Virus record (IMG/VR): IMGVR_UViG_3300010430_000304
Span: 1-33,006 of that record
Length of the DNA stretch: 33,006 nucleotides
Source of the DNA: a virus
Strand: one strand, 5' to 3'
This document shows, one piece after another, positions 1 through 9,854 of the stretch. The position numbers and the translations under genes are program-made. The stretch's first letter is position 1; each line of letters starts with the position of its first letter. The notes below the pieces were generated by a model, which worked only from the letters and a program-made list of their open reading frames with translations, was not told the DNA's origin and did not search any database.

Positions 1-16
1 CCTCTTTTTTTTTGCT

Positions 17-24
17 TATCTTTG
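17..24 (+). promoter_or_regulatory. Bacteroidota-type -7 element (TATCTTTG)
   Basis: TATCTTTG matches the Bacteroidota -7 consensus TAnnTTTG and ends 16 bases before the first start codon. The -33 box would lie outside the window, so it cannot be checked. The same type of element precedes the genes at 8623, 10681 and 12110, which supports a role in late transcription. Confidence 0.45.
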
Positions 25-40
25 TTTAAAATAAGTAGCA

Positions 41-769
41 ATGATAAACTCTGTACGAAATACAGTTTTAGCGATTATAAATAAAAATAACTACGGGTAT
101 ATATCTCCATCGGATTTTAACTTGTTTGCGAAGCAAGCTCAGTTAGATTTATTTGATGAGTATTTTTATTCATATAATCAACAAATCAATAAAGAAAATT
201 CACGTATATCAGGAACTGGATATGCCGATTTAAAAAAGGGGATAGAAGAGGTAATAGATACGTTTTCAGTTACACAATCTTTGTCTCAAAACGCTAATAA
301 CATTTTTTTCCTTCCTAGCGCATCTACCACAGGTTCTGATTATTACCTATTAAATAAAGTCTTATGTTCAACAGGAGGTGTTTATAAAGGGGAAGCAGAA
401 AAAGTGGGTCAAAGTAAAATAACTTTACTTAATAGCTCAATACTTACAACGCCCTCTATAACTTATCCTGCCTATAGTCAGGAGGCTTCTAGTATAACTA
501 TATATCCAAGTACATATAACACTTTTGGAGATGTTCAAGCGCAGTATATCAGGTATCCTAAAGACCCTAAATGGACATTCACTTCAATTTCTAATGGAGA
601 CCCTATTTTTGATCAAAGTCAACCGGATTTTCAAGACTTCGAGTTACCTATAGATGACGGTAATGATTTAGTGGCAAAGATATTGCAATATGCGGGCATA
701 TCTATTAGAGAAGGAGATGTAGTTAAATTTGGACAGATGGAAGAACAAATTCAAAATCAACAGCAATAA
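41..769 (+). CDS. putative virion connector/adaptor protein (242 aa)
   Basis: This is the first gene of the late arm, two bases before the next structural gene. The N-terminal part (residues 1-85) has the look of a conserved opening seen in structural genes of Bacteroidota podoviruses: a helical start, then a 'SPSDFNLFAKQAQLDLF' stretch and a 'GYADL' turn leading to a hydrophobic/acidic helix. The middle is beta-rich (Thr, Ser and Ile), and the C-terminus ends in a charged, Gln-rich helix. There is no signal peptide, membrane segment or enzyme motif. Its place directly before the tail and muzzle genes suggests a neck or tail adaptor. The family placement rests on recollection of related phage proteins, so the exact ring or connector position is unknown. 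Confidence 0.55.
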   Translation: MINSVRNTVLAIINKNNYGYISPSDFNLFAKQAQLDLFDEYFYSYNQQINKENSRISGTGYADLKKGIEEVIDTFSVTQSLSQNANNIFFLPSASTTGSDYYLLNKVLCSTGGVYKGEAEKVGQSKITLLNSSILTTPSITYPAYSQEASSITIYPSTYNTFGDVQAQYIRYPKDPKWTFTSISNGDPIFDQSQPDFQDFELPIDDGNDLVAKILQYAGISIREGDVVKFGQMEEQIQNQQQ

Positions 770-771
770 AC

Positions 772-1692
772 ATGGCATATATAGATCAAAAAAAATATTA
801 CACAAACGATGGTGTCGCACCTACAGATTCTAACTGGGGTTCGTATCAATATGTTAGTTTAGCTGATATAGTTACTAATTTTCTGTTGATGTATGACGGA
901 AACCATTCTTTAGTAAATAACGAGAATAGATATAAAATATTATTTCACGCAAAGCGAAGTATACAGGAGTTAAACTACGATGCATTTAAAGAAATAAAAT
1001 CTTTAGAGCTTACTGTTTATGACGATTTAAGGTTTGTATTACCTTCAGATTACGTGAATTGGGTTAAGCTATCTTTATTTAAAGATGGCGTAGTAAGAGA
1101 TCTTACTGAAAATATACAAGTACAGTCTGCCGTTTCTTATATTCAAACAGCTACCGCAGCATTTACTTATGATTCTGATGATAATGTAAACACAGAAACC
1201 TCTGCTATTGATACACAAAGATTAGATGGAAGTTTACAGAGCATATATTTAAATGATTCAATAGACGAAAATGTAAACCCAGGGGTCAACAATTTTGATA
1301 GTGATATATATAATTCTAGAATTGGCGCGAGATATGGTTTAAATACTGAGACTGCTAACATAAATCCAACTTTTACTATTGATAAAAAAGCAGGTGTAAT
1401 TAATTTTGATTCCACTATGGCTAATCAAAGCTGTATTTTACAATACATTTCTGATGGTATGGAAAACGGAGATGATAGTTTGGTTACGGTCAATAAAATG
1501 TTTGAAGAGTATATATACGCATATATAAGTTACGCTATTTTAAATAGTAAATTTGGAGTGCAAGAATATATTATTAATAGAGCTAGAAAAAACAAATCAG
1601 CACTTTTAAGAAATGCAAAAATTAGATTAAGCAATATTCATCCTAGTAGACTAATTATGAGTATGCGAGGTCAGAATAAGTGGATAAAATAA
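772..1692 (+). CDS. putative head-tail connector / tail tubular-type structural protein (306 aa)
   Basis: The gene starts two bases after the preceding stop and is followed after one base by the muzzle gene, so the three are very likely co-transcribed. The N-terminal half has a helical segment (about residues 25-75, containing 'ILFHAKRSIQELNYDAF') followed by a beta segment with 'FVLPSDYVNWVKLSLFKDGV' (about 88-107). The C-terminal 60 residues are helical and basic and end in 'RGQNKWIK'. This arrangement resembles P22 gp4-like / tail tubular A-like connector proteins that sit just upstream of the stabilization protein in crAss-like and flavobacterial podoviruses. No catalytic motif is visible. 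A structural role is fairly secure from context; the exact homology is inferred. Confidence 0.55.
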   Translation: MAYIDQKKYYTNDGVAPTDSNWGSYQYVSLADIVTNFLLMYDGNHSLVNNENRYKILFHAKRSIQELNYDAFKEIKSLELTVYDDLRFVLPSDYVNWVKLSLFKDGVVRDLTENIQVQSAVSYIQTATAAFTYDSDDNVNTETSAIDTQRLDGSLQSIYLNDSIDENVNPGVNNFDSDIYNSRIGARYGLNTETANINPTFTIDKKAGVINFDSTMANQSCILQYISDGMENGDDSLVTVNKMFEEYIYAYISYAILNSKFGVQEYIINRARKNKSALLRNAKIRLSNIHPSRLIMSMRGQNKWIK

Positions 1693-1693
1693 A

Positions 1694-2752
1694 ATGGCAA
1701 AAATTCAAAGAAACTTCATTAAGGGAAGGATGAATAAAAGCCTTGATGAAAGGCTTATAATTGATGGTGAATATATTGACGCGTTAAATGTTCGCTTAGG
1801 TTCTACGGAAGATTCTGAATATGGCTCTGTGGAAAATACTAAAGGAAACACCGTTTTAACGTCTTTAATATTTACAGACAGGGTAACACTTGTTGAGACA
1901 CCTTTAAGTTCCGCAGCAAGAACCTTGGGAGCTTATGATGATGGTGCGAATGAGACTATATATTGGTTTGTTCATGATCCTGAATTTCCTTTAGGAAATA
2001 CTGGAAAATGTGATATGATAGTTTCTTTTAACACGATAACAACTCAGTTAAATTATCATGTTATTAGTCTTGATGACGGAGGAGGAATACTTACTACTTT
2101 AAATTTTAATCCTCAAAACTTAATAACAGGTATAAATTTAATTGAAAATTTATTATTTTTTACAGATAATTTAAATCCCCCTAGATCTATAAATATAAAT
2201 AATAATTATGGTGATCCAGTTACCGGTACTCCTGCTTCAGTTCCAAGTTTAGCGTGGAAATTTACTGCTGGATTTACTAACGCTGTGTTAGTGGACGTTT
2301 ATGGATTTCATAGAGGGACTCTTCTTCCTTGCCCTAATCCTATTGGAGGTATAGGTGCGGGAGTAGCGCCTACTACAACTCAAATTGCTTTGCCGGGTAC
2401 AGACTGTTATACAATTCCTATTTCAGGGTCAGTGCTTACGGTTACCAAAGGATATGGCCTCCAAGGCAGCGGAAACGCTTCTAATTTTGCTTTAACTTCA
2501 TTTGTATATGGAGATAGTACCGGGGGTTTTGGTATAATTAATTCTTCAGGAGTTGGTAATCCAGGCTCAGGAACTTTGTCGGGCACTATAACTGGAGATG
2601 ACGGGTCAAGTGGAACTTGGTCGGTAAATTATGCGCCTGGATCAATATTTAATGATGGATCAGGTATAAATATACAGCCAGAATCGACAGGATTACTTAA
2701 CTTTACAAGTATAACTTTAGTTAATAATGTAACTTACACAATTAATATTTAG
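1694..2752 (+). CDS. tail stabilization/'muzzle' protein, N-terminal part of a split gene (352 aa)
   Basis: Residues 1-60 carry the hallmark start of the crAss-like stabilization (muzzle) family: 'RNFIKGRMNKSLDERL', 'YIDALNVRLGSTEDSE' and 'GSVENTKGNT'. Around residues 152-165 is the family segment 'LLFFTDNLNPPRSININ'. In related proteins, as I recall them, this is soon followed in the same chain by a 'VIKKPP..AP' segment; here that segment sits in the next ORF. Instead, about 180 residues follow that are rich in Gly, Ser, Thr and Asn, look like a beta domain, and end at a TAG. The next gene starts two bases later in a different frame. The family call is fairly strong; whether the split is natural, a sequencing error or a two-chain design cannot be decided here. 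Confidence 0.7.
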   Translation: MAKIQRNFIKGRMNKSLDERLIIDGEYIDALNVRLGSTEDSEYGSVENTKGNTVLTSLIFTDRVTLVETPLSSAARTLGAYDDGANETIYWFVHDPEFPLGNTGKCDMIVSFNTITTQLNYHVISLDDGGGILTTLNFNPQNLITGINLIENLLFFTDNLNPPRSININNNYGDPVTGTPASVPSLAWKFTAGFTNAVLVDVYGFHRGTLLPCPNPIGGIGAGVAPTTTQIALPGTDCYTIPISGSVLTVTKGYGLQGSGNASNFALTSFVYGDSTGGFGIINSSGVGNPGSGTLSGTITGDDGSSGTWSVNYAPGSIFNDGSGINIQPESTGLLNFTSITLVNNVTYTINI

Positions 2753-2754
2753 AC

Positions 2755-5700
2755 ATGGCTGCATATATAGATGATTTTAGCGCAGAAAGCCTTTTAGTAA
2801 TAAAAAAGCCACCCGTCTCTGCACCGACTGTTAGCGCATTTTCCTTGCCTACTGAAAATAACTTTTTAGAGGATCGGTTTATTTGCTTTGCTTACAGGTA
2901 TCAATATCAGAATGGAGAGTTTTCTGCAACTTCACAATTTAGTGACCCTGCGTTTACATCTAAATTTTTTACTTTTAGTTATGAAAGTTTTTTAAATGAG
3001 GGGATGATAAACTCTTCAAATGCTGTGCGAATATCTTACAACACTGGAGGAGCTTTAGTTACGGGAATAGAACTTTTATTTAAGGAGATGGATAATCCTA
3101 CTATTAAAGTTATAGAAAAAATAGACAAAGCGGCAGCAGGACTTGGAAACGACAATACAGAAGTTTATATTTTTGATAATCAAAAAATATTTACCATACT
3201 TCCTGAATATGAAATATTAAGGCTTTATGATAATGTTCCTAAAATAGCTCAAGCTCAAACTTTAATAGGAAACAGACTTGTGTATGGAAATTACGTAGAA
3301 GGATACAATTTATTAGATAGGTTTAATAACCCTATTAATTTTAATTATAGCGTTAACTTAGAGTCAAAAGATGTAGGCTTAGTAACTCTTACAGATACCA
3401 CTAATAGTGGTGTATATACTATAGGTGGAACTTCAGAGACAATACCTGACTCTATTGTTAGTGTAGATTTATCTGACTCAGAATTAATTCAAGGTTCAAG
3501 TATAAATTTTGAAATTCAATTTTTTCATTATTCTTTTTCAGGTCAAGCCCCCTTTCCAGACACAACGACTACAGCAAAAGTTATCACTATTGATTATGTT
3601 TTGTCTCAAAACTTTAATAGCGTTCATGACTTAGCGACAAGCGCTGATTTTATAGCGATAATTGGGCCTCCTATTAAAACTGTAGCAAATTCGTGCATTG
3701 GAGTTACGGTTACAGATGAGTTTAATTGTATTATACCAACTAACTTATCTAACTCAGGGACAACGTTTGTTAAAACTGCAAGTGGAATTTCTGCTGTAGA
3801 TCAAGCTATTGAAATAATAAGCAGCCCTGGAAGTAGTGTTATTAGTTTTCAAATACCGGCTATGAAGTTTGTGGATGATATAAACACTCCCACTCAAACT
3901 TTATATGAGTATTATCAGATAAATTCAGTTGAAGCTCGCTATGTAAAGTCATCTAATAATTATAGTCTACATAGTAATCGAGGATATGAAATAGGCATTG
4001 TCTACATGGATGAGTTCAATAGATCTTCCACTACTCAAGTTTCTTTAAACAACACTGTTCATGTTGCTTGCGAATATTCAGCTGCAGTAAACACTATACA
4101 GGTTACTATTCCAGGTGGATCTGGACCTAATTCTACGTCAGTTTCTCCACCTCAAATAGCGCCTTCATGGGCAAAAAGATATAAATTTGTCATTAAGCCT
4201 GACAAAACAACTTATAATACTATTTATGTTAGCACATACTATAAAGATCCAGATAGTAACGCTACTTTTTTCTTATTAGAGGGAGAGAATGCGGCTAAGG
4301 TCCAGACTGGAGATAGGTTAATAGTAAAAAGAGATAGCAACGAATACTTAAGGAGTTGCACATACGCAACAGTATTAGAGAAAGAAGCAAAAGGAATTAA
4401 CTTTATAAATATAGAAGATCCCTTAAATCCTGCTGCTGGAAGTGATCCTGCAGGAACAATTAACGTTCCTGCTGGAGCTTACATGAAGATAAATACTACC
4501 AACTTTTCGATAGCTTCTGCTGATGATGCGGGAGGGGTTTTGGTTGATCCAGGAAATATACAAAATAGAGTAAACGGAAGACCTGCCGTGGCATACCCAG
4601 TAAATGTAGTGAACACTTCAGGAGCTCCTTATGATTATATTGACTACACTGTAAATAATGGATCAAACGGTAGATTTAATTTTTTATTTAATAGGTGGGG
4701 TAGAAGTAATAGCTGCGGAAGAAGAACTTATAAATTAAATTTAGACGTTCGAGCTAGGGCTGATTATAATAACTTTAAAGATTATTGGGAAGGTGAAAGT
4801 ATTAATTTACTAATAGATAATGGACAGGGTACTTATGATGGAGATGAAACTGGGAGTCCCTTCATTAGTACTTACTATAATACACTTATTACTGCGGCTA
4901 GAAATCCTAATGGGACTGATTTTCCTAATGCAAATATAAATAACATTAGTTATCAGTTTTTTAGAAACACCACGACTAATCAATTGTTTTTAATTGTTGC
5001 TGGAGGAGTGGGTTGTGTTGGCAATCTTGGTCGAAGCAAGGCTTCTGTTGATGTTCAGATAATAGTAGATAGAACCGACGGTTCTACTATTGCTTTTGAG
5101 ACAGAGCCAGTTGAAGCTTTACCTGATGTTTGGTATGAAAACGACTTGTCTTTTGCTATTGACGATTTAGGTCAGCACACGGGAAATGTTTCTAATCAGC
5201 TTATTAATTTTAATAACGCAGGAACTACAACTCCTCAAGATGCTATTATTGACACTGGATTTTACAATTGTATATCATTTGGAAATGGAATTGAAAGTTA
5301 TAAAGTCAGAGACTCTTTAACGGGGAAGCCATTAAATTTTGGAAATAGAGTAAGCACTACATCTGCAGAAATATACAAGGAGGCTCACAGGTTTGCGGAC
5401 CTAACTTATAGCGGTATATTTAATGATGAAAGCAACGTAAATAAGCTTAATGAATTTAATTTAGGTCTTCTAAATTTTAAAAGTTTAGAGGATTCTTTTG
5501 GTCCTATAAATAAATTATACTCTAGGAAAAAAGACATACTAACGCTTCAAGAGGATAAAATATCTTACGTGATGACAGGTGTAAATTTACTTACAGATGC
5601 CTCTGGAGGTGGAGTCTTGACGTCTGTTCCTGAAGTTTTAGGATCGCAAGTTCCTAGAATTGAAGAGTTTGGTATAAGCTCTAATCCTGAAAGTTTTGTT

Positions 5701-7248
5701 TCTTATGGAGCGAATAAATATTTTACGGATTCAAAAAGAGGTGCTGTAATACAATTAACAGGAAACGATGTTGGGCAAGAACAATTACAGGTTATTTCTG
5801 AATTTGGGATGCGTGGCTGGTTTAGAGATTTCTTTATAAATACCATTACTAATCAGAAGCTTGGAGCTTTTGACCCTTACATGAACGAGTATGTTTTAGC
5901 TACTAATTCTCAAACAATCCCAGGTATGAGTAATTGTTTGGCTTGTGGTGTAACAGAAAATGTTTTAGTAAATCCAGAAGAAGAGACTATATACTGTGTG
6001 AATGTAGGTCAAGATATAGGATCAGTAGTTATTGATTATGTTATACCTAACGCTGCGCTAGAAGATGTTGTTAGCGAAATAAACACCCCCGTATCTCCCG
6101 GATTAGAAGATGTTCAGACTGAATCTGGTCTTGATATTGTTTCTCAATCTACAAGCAGTGGTTCGGATGGTTATATTATTAAGGCTTACTACAATGGAGT
6201 TGAATATACTAGCGGATTAGTATTTGTAAGCGGGACTATTACTATACCTAAAAATATAGTAGATGTTTCAGAAATTACCTTGGTGGTTTCTACAACTTCT
6301 TTAGTTGCGGACACTATACAAATAACAACTGAATGCCCTATTCAGGATATAATAACAATATATAATATTAGTGTTACTAGCAATAATGAAGCAACTCAAA
6401 CTATTCATAATCAATATAATTGGACAGATGGTGTATTTTCTTCACCATTACATTCCAATCAAGTTGATTTTGCGGCGAGCGATTTAATTCCTATTGTATC
6501 TCAATATAGTACCGTATCAGGTCCTATTGGAGCAGGAGTAGTTCCTAGTGAAGGAGCTTTAGTGAATATAATAAGCAATAAATTAACTACTGATGATTTT
6601 GTGTTTAATACCACATCTAATAAGTTTAGGTATTTAAGAACAGATATTGTATATAATAATACTTCATCAGATATATTGTCGTTAATAACCGCATCTTCTG
6701 AAGCCACTCCAATTGTAACAAATGGAGGTCAAAATTTTGCTAATTTTACTATGCCTGTTGGAACTACAACTCAAAATAAATTATATTTAATTTGGGATTA
6801 TAGAAGCTCAACTAGCGGTATATTAAATAAAGATAGTAACTACATAGATGCTTGCTGCCCAGCGACGCCTATAGGACCTACAATAGCTTGTGGCGTAGCG
6901 AATAGTTATAGCGGAGGTGCTGTCTTTCCTCAAACATCAAATATTACTTTAGGAGCTACACTTGGAGGAGTACTGTTAGATTTTAATATTACAGAAGTTC
7001 CTTCTAAAGTAATAGTTAAATTTGACGGGGTTGAAGTTATAAACACTGGATATAGAGGGGATGCTACTCAACAAGGAGCGTTAAACAATGCTCTTTCAGG
7101 AAGAGGATTACCTCCCGAGACTATTTCTGGAGTTGGTATTGGAACGGGAACATTTACTAAATCTACAGCAACAACATTTGCTACAGTGGAAGTGTATTCA
7201 CCGTTAAGTAATAACTCATGGAGTACAACATTAAACTGTCCAACTTAA
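2755..7248 (+). CDS. tail stabilization/'muzzle' protein, main C-terminal part (1497 aa)
   Basis: The chain begins with the missing family segment ('SAESLLVIKKPPVSAPTV', residues 9-26), then 'ENNFLEDRFICFAYRYQYQN', both typical of the interior of one-piece muzzle proteins. A later region (about residues 895-1045) has family-like features: 'NKLNEFNLGLLNFKSLEDSFG', 'ILTLQEDKISYVM', 'SNPESFVSYGANKYFTDSKR' and 'FDPYMNEYVLATNS', consistent with a beta-propeller-like core. The last 400 residues form several beta modules with paired cysteines, including a 'TGYRGD' loop near residue 1430 also seen in other flavobacterial phage tail proteins. There is no signal peptide. It probably forms the distal tail together with the 352-aa product. 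The start is the first ATG after the upstream stop. Confidence 0.7.
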   Translation: MAAYIDDFSAESLLVIKKPPVSAPTVSAFSLPTENNFLEDRFICFAYRYQYQNGEFSATSQFSDPAFTSKFFTFSYESFLNEGMINSSNAVRISYNTGGALVTGIELLFKEMDNPTIKVIEKIDKAAAGLGNDNTEVYIFDNQKIFTILPEYEILRLYDNVPKIAQAQTLIGNRLVYGNYVEGYNLLDRFNNPINFNYSVNLESKDVGLVTLTDTTNSGVYTIGGTSETIPDSIVSVDLSDSELIQGSSINFEIQFFHYSFSGQAPFPDTTTTAKVITIDYVLSQNFNSVHDLATSADFIAIIGPPIKTVANSCIGVTVTDEFNCIIPTNLSNSGTTFVKTASGISAVDQAIEIISSPGSSVISFQIPAMKFVDDINTPTQTLYEYYQINSVEARYVKSSNNYSLHSNRGYEIGIVYMDEFNRSSTTQVSLNNTVHVACEYSAAVNTIQVTIPGGSGPNSTSVSPPQIAPSWAKRYKFVIKPDKTTYNTIYVSTYYKDPDSNATFFLLEGENAAKVQTGDRLIVKRDSNEYLRSCTYATVLEKEAKGINFINIEDPLNPAAGSDPAGTINVPAGAYMKINTTNFSIASADDAGGVLVDPGNIQNRVNGRPAVAYPVNVVNTSGAPYDYIDYTVNNGSNGRFNFLFNRWGRSNSCGRRTYKLNLDVRARADYNNFKDYWEGESINLLIDNGQGTYDGDETGSPFISTYYNTLITAARNPNGTDFPNANINNISYQFFRNTTTNQLFLIVAGGVGCVGNLGRSKASVDVQIIVDRTDGSTIAFETEPVEALPDVWYENDLSFAIDDLGQHTGNVSNQLINFNNAGTTTPQDAIIDTGFYNCISFGNGIESYKVRDSLTGKPLNFGNRVSTTSAEIYKEAHRFADLTYSGIFNDESNVNKLNEFNLGLLNFKSLEDSFGPINKLYSRKKDILTLQEDKISYVMTGVNLLTDASGGGVLTSVPEVLGSQVPRIEEFGISSNPESFVSYGANKYFTDSKRGAVIQLTGNDVGQEQLQVISEFGMRGWFRDFFINTITNQKLGAFDPYMNEYVLATNSQTIPGMSNCLACGVTENVLVNPEEETIYCVNVGQDIGSVVIDYVIPNAALEDVVSEINTPVSPGLEDVQTESGLDIVSQSTSSGSDGYIIKAYYNGVEYTSGLVFVSGTITIPKNIVDVSEITLVVSTTSLVADTIQITTECPIQDIITIYNISVTSNNEATQTIHNQYNWTDGVFSSPLHSNQVDFAASDLIPIVSQYSTVSGPIGAGVVPSEGALVNIISNKLTTDDFVFNTTSNKFRYLRTDIVYNNTSSDILSLITASSEATPIVTNGGQNFANFTMPVGTTTQNKLYLIWDYRSSTSGILNKDSNYIDACCPATPIGPTIACGVANSYSGGAVFPQTSNITLGATLGGVLLDFNITEVPSKVIVKFDGVEVINTGYRGDATQQGALNNALSGRGLPPETISGVGIGTGTFTKSTATTFATVEVYSPLSNNSWSTTLNCPT

Positions 7249-7258
7249 ATTAATATAA

Positions 7259-8569
7259 ATGGCACAAGGAACTTATTATTTTGACACGGCTACTTTTGCA
7301 AGTGCTACTTCAATTTTTACAGATGCAAATTTAACTATTTGTGCAGGAGATGGGTATTATTCTGATGGAATTATATCTCGTCAATTGCTAGGATGTAGAT
7401 TACTTACAGCTGTTTTATGCCCTAACTGCGCGGCAACGCCTACACCAACGGCAGTTCCTACAGCCACACCTATTCCACCGACGCCTACATCGACTCCTGT
7501 CCCAACTCCGACACCAGGGCCATCTGTTGTTTACTACACGTTAGTTGGTTGTGTTGATAGTGCAGGAGTAACTCCAGATTCCGGATATATTGCTTCTTTG
7601 CCTGCGGACGAACCTGGTAATACTCAAAGGTATATTGATAGTAGTGCTACTCCGTCTAAGTTTTATACGTATAACAATACATTTCCAGCCTTGCCTTCAG
7701 TTAATCAGAGCTTGATACTTCCGTCTAGCCTAGAGGCTTTAACAGGTTTATTTGGATGTCCAGCTATTTCGACTACATTTACTTATCAACTTAGGGCTTG
7801 TTTAACTAATGAGACTGAATTTTTCTTTACTACAGAAGTTGAGTTTGGTATAGACACTAGGGTGCAACAATCTTCAGCTACAGGGGTGTTTTACACTGTT
7901 GAGGCGAGTGTTAGTTCTGTGGGAGCTACTTGGACAGAGTTGTCGGGCGTGGCTTGTGTTCAAGAAAATGGTATATGCTTAACGGGATGCCCTGCTTTAC
8001 CTCCAGATCCTGTTGCTTTTGTTTGTAGTGATGCAACATTTACCGTAGAAGACGGGACTGTTGGTCAGTCGGTTAGCGCAAGTATTGTTAATGGGAATAT
8101 TGAAGGGGCTATTACTCCTTCTACTTATCAGTCTGGATCTCAACCTCAAGCGTATAGTGCTAACATTAGAATTACAGCGACGTCTGTTGACAGAAGTGGT
8201 ATCGACACTCCTATTAATAATAATGGCGCTTTAATACCATGTAGCGCTAATGCTACAGCAACTGAGCCTCCGGTAACTCCTAACTGTACATTTTTCCCTA
8301 ATGTTTTAGGCGTGGCTAGAGGTTCTGCGACAACTTTATTTGCTACCGTAAACTGTAATACAAACTATTACATTAACTTCGCTAGTGGAGGCAACGCTTA
8401 TCTTTCTTTTACTGTAGATTCAAATACAGGCGGTCCAGGCGGAGGGCCGGTTAATATTTATTTTGACGGTAATCCAAATGCAACAGGTCTTGTACAGATG
8501 CAGTTAAAAGAGGGTAATAATGCCGGGGTAGTATTAGACACGTGTCAGATAAGTATTCAGGTTTTATAA
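7259..8569 (+). CDS. tail fibre-like protein with Pro/Thr-rich linker (436 aa)
   Basis: It lies ten bases after the muzzle gene and closes the first late unit. Residues 1-57 form a small Cys-containing module ('DGYYSDGIISRQLLGC', then 'CPNC') that recurs in tail proteins of Bacteroidota phages. Residues 59-88 are an almost pure Pro/Thr linker. After it come repeated beta-type modules with cysteine pairs and Gly-rich turns. The design (short anchor, stiff linker, adhesive beta domains) suggests a host-contacting fibre or appendage. No peptidase, lyase or chaperone domain is visible. The neighbouring glycosyltransferase genes make the Thr- and Pro-rich linker a possible modification target, which is inference only. 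Confidence 0.6.
   Translation: MAQGTYYFDTATFASATSIFTDANLTICAGDGYYSDGIISRQLLGCRLLTAVLCPNCAATPTPTAVPTATPIPPTPTSTPVPTPTPGPSVVYYTLVGCVDSAGVTPDSGYIASLPADEPGNTQRYIDSSATPSKFYTYNNTFPALPSVNQSLILPSSLEALTGLFGCPAISTTFTYQLRACLTNETEFFFTTEVEFGIDTRVQQSSATGVFYTVEASVSSVGATWTELSGVACVQENGICLTGCPALPPDPVAFVCSDATFTVEDGTVGQSVSASIVNGNIEGAITPSTYQSGSQPQAYSANIRITATSVDRSGIDTPINNNGALIPCSANATATEPPVTPNCTFFPNVLGVARGSATTLFATVNCNTNYYINFASGGNAYLSFTVDSNTGGPGGGPVNIYFDGNPNATGLVQMQLKEGNNAGVVLDTCQISIQVL
7433..7522 (+). repeat. Pro/Thr-rich linker coding segment
   Basis: The segment encodes residues 59-88 of the tail fibre-like protein. It consists of irregular TP, TPxP and PTAT units with no charged residue. A similar but longer stretch is found in the tail protein at 10681 (11131-11301), with the two glycosyltransferase-like genes lying between them. 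Confidence 0.8.
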
Positions 8570-8592
8570 TTTTTAATTTACAATATAATTAG

Positions 8593-8600
8593 TAATTTTG
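8593..8600 (+). promoter_or_regulatory. Bacteroidota-type -7 element (TAATTTTG)
   Basis: TAATTTTG matches TAnnTTTG and lies 22 bases before the glycosyltransferase start, in a 53-base gap that is otherwise AT-rich. There is no TTG at the usual 17-23 base distance upstream, so the -33 box is weak or absent. The octamer is identical to the ones before 10681 and, on the minus strand, before 31533. Confidence 0.45.
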
Positions 8601-8622
8601 TTTTATAATTAAATTTAATATA

Positions 8623-9852
8623 ATGGAAACAATCTTTATACAGATTGCTAGTTATCGAGATCCGGAACTTATTCCCACGATTGATAATATGCTGGAGAAC
8701 GCAGACAATTCAAGTGGTCTAAAAATATGTATTGCACATCAACATAGTAATGAAGATGAATGGGACACGCTTCTAAAATATGCTAATGATGATAGGTTTA
8801 TAATTATAGATATTCCTTACGGCGATTCTTTGGGCGCTTGCTGGGCTAGAAATCAAATACAACAACATTATAACGGAGAAAAATACACACTTCAAATAGA
8901 CTCTCATCACAGATTTGTAAAAGGCTGGGACACTATATGCATAGATATGCTGAAGTCTCTTCAAGATGAAGGTTATAATAAACCTCTGCTTACGGGGTAT
9001 ATGCCTTCTTATTTTCCAGAAAAAGATCCAGTTGAAAGAGGTGATAAGCCTTGTGGAATGAAGTTTGATAGATTTACTCCAGAAGGAGTTGTATTTTTTC
9101 TACCATATTATTTAGACGAAACTGTTACATCCCCTATTCCGGCTAGGTTCTATTCTGCTCATTTTGCTTTTACTGTTGGAGATTTCTGTAAAGAAGTTCA
9201 GCACGATCCTATGTTTTATTTCCACGGAGAAGAGATAACAATAGCGGTAAGGGCTTACACTTGGGGGTATGATTTGTTTCACCCTCATAAATTAATTAAT
9301 TGGCACGAGTATACTAGGGTGGGTAGAGTGAAGCAGTGGGATGATGACAAGGATTGGCATTCAAAAAATGAAATTGCTCATTCTAGAACTAGGCGACTTT
9401 TAGGGGTTGACGGTGAGGTTTGCTCTCCTTGTAATAAAAACGCATTTAAAGGTTATGATATTGGTAGTCATAGAACTATTATGGATTATGAAAAATACAG
9501 TGGCATACGCTTTAAGGACAGGGCTATAACTAACAGCTGTTCAAAAAACACACTTCCTTCTAAGGGATTAAATGAGCCTTATTTTTTAAAATCAAAACAT
9601 CAGTTAACTTTACGTAAAGATTTTTTTCCAGAAGATGATTATGAGTTTGCTGCTTTAATTTTTGAAGATAAAAACGGAGAGCCTTTAAATCGAGAGGATT
9701 TAAGCAAGGTAGAGATAAACAATCTGTTTGTAGGCACACAGGAGAGTTCTACTGTACGAAGAGAGTATAATGGACCTGACCCCCATCAGTGGGTGTTATG
9801 GCCTTACAGCACGTCTAAAGGGTGGATAAACAAAAGGGTGTTTGAAATATAA
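8623..9852 (+). CDS. GlcNAc-type glycosyltransferase (GT-A fold, PF11397-like, 409 aa)
   Basis: The first 110 residues fit the GlcNAc glycosyltransferase family: 'IASYRDPELIPTI' (8-20), 'CWARNQIQQHY' (73-83) and 'LQIDSHHRFVKGWD' (90-103), in which D93-x-H95 is the likely metal/nucleotide-sugar binding motif. The family includes the Dictyostelium Skp1 enzyme, which moves GlcNAc from UDP-GlcNAc onto a hydroxyproline of a cytoplasmic protein. The region 'FHGEEITIAVRAYTWGYD' (about 205-222) probably supplies the catalytic acidic pair. The C-terminal 110 residues look like an extra domain of unknown role. No signal peptide or membrane segment is present, so it should act in the cytoplasm. It begins a unit with the next glycosyltransferase. 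The target may be a virion protein or a host surface glycan precursor. Confidence 0.8.
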   Translation: METIFIQIASYRDPELIPTIDNMLENADNSSGLKICIAHQHSNEDEWDTLLKYANDDRFIIIDIPYGDSLGACWARNQIQQHYNGEKYTLQIDSHHRFVKGWDTICIDMLKSLQDEGYNKPLLTGYMPSYFPEKDPVERGDKPCGMKFDRFTPEGVVFFLPYYLDETVTSPIPARFYSAHFAFTVGDFCKEVQHDPMFYFHGEEITIAVRAYTWGYDLFHPHKLINWHEYTRVGRVKQWDDDKDWHSKNEIAHSRTRRLLGVDGEVCSPCNKNAFKGYDIGSHRTIMDYEKYSGIRFKDRAITNSCSKNTLPSKGLNEPYFLKSKHQLTLRKDFFPEDDYEFAALIFEDKNGEPLNREDLSKVEINNLFVGTQESSTVRREYNGPDPHQWVLWPYSTSKGWINKRVFEI

Positions 9853-9854
9853 TT

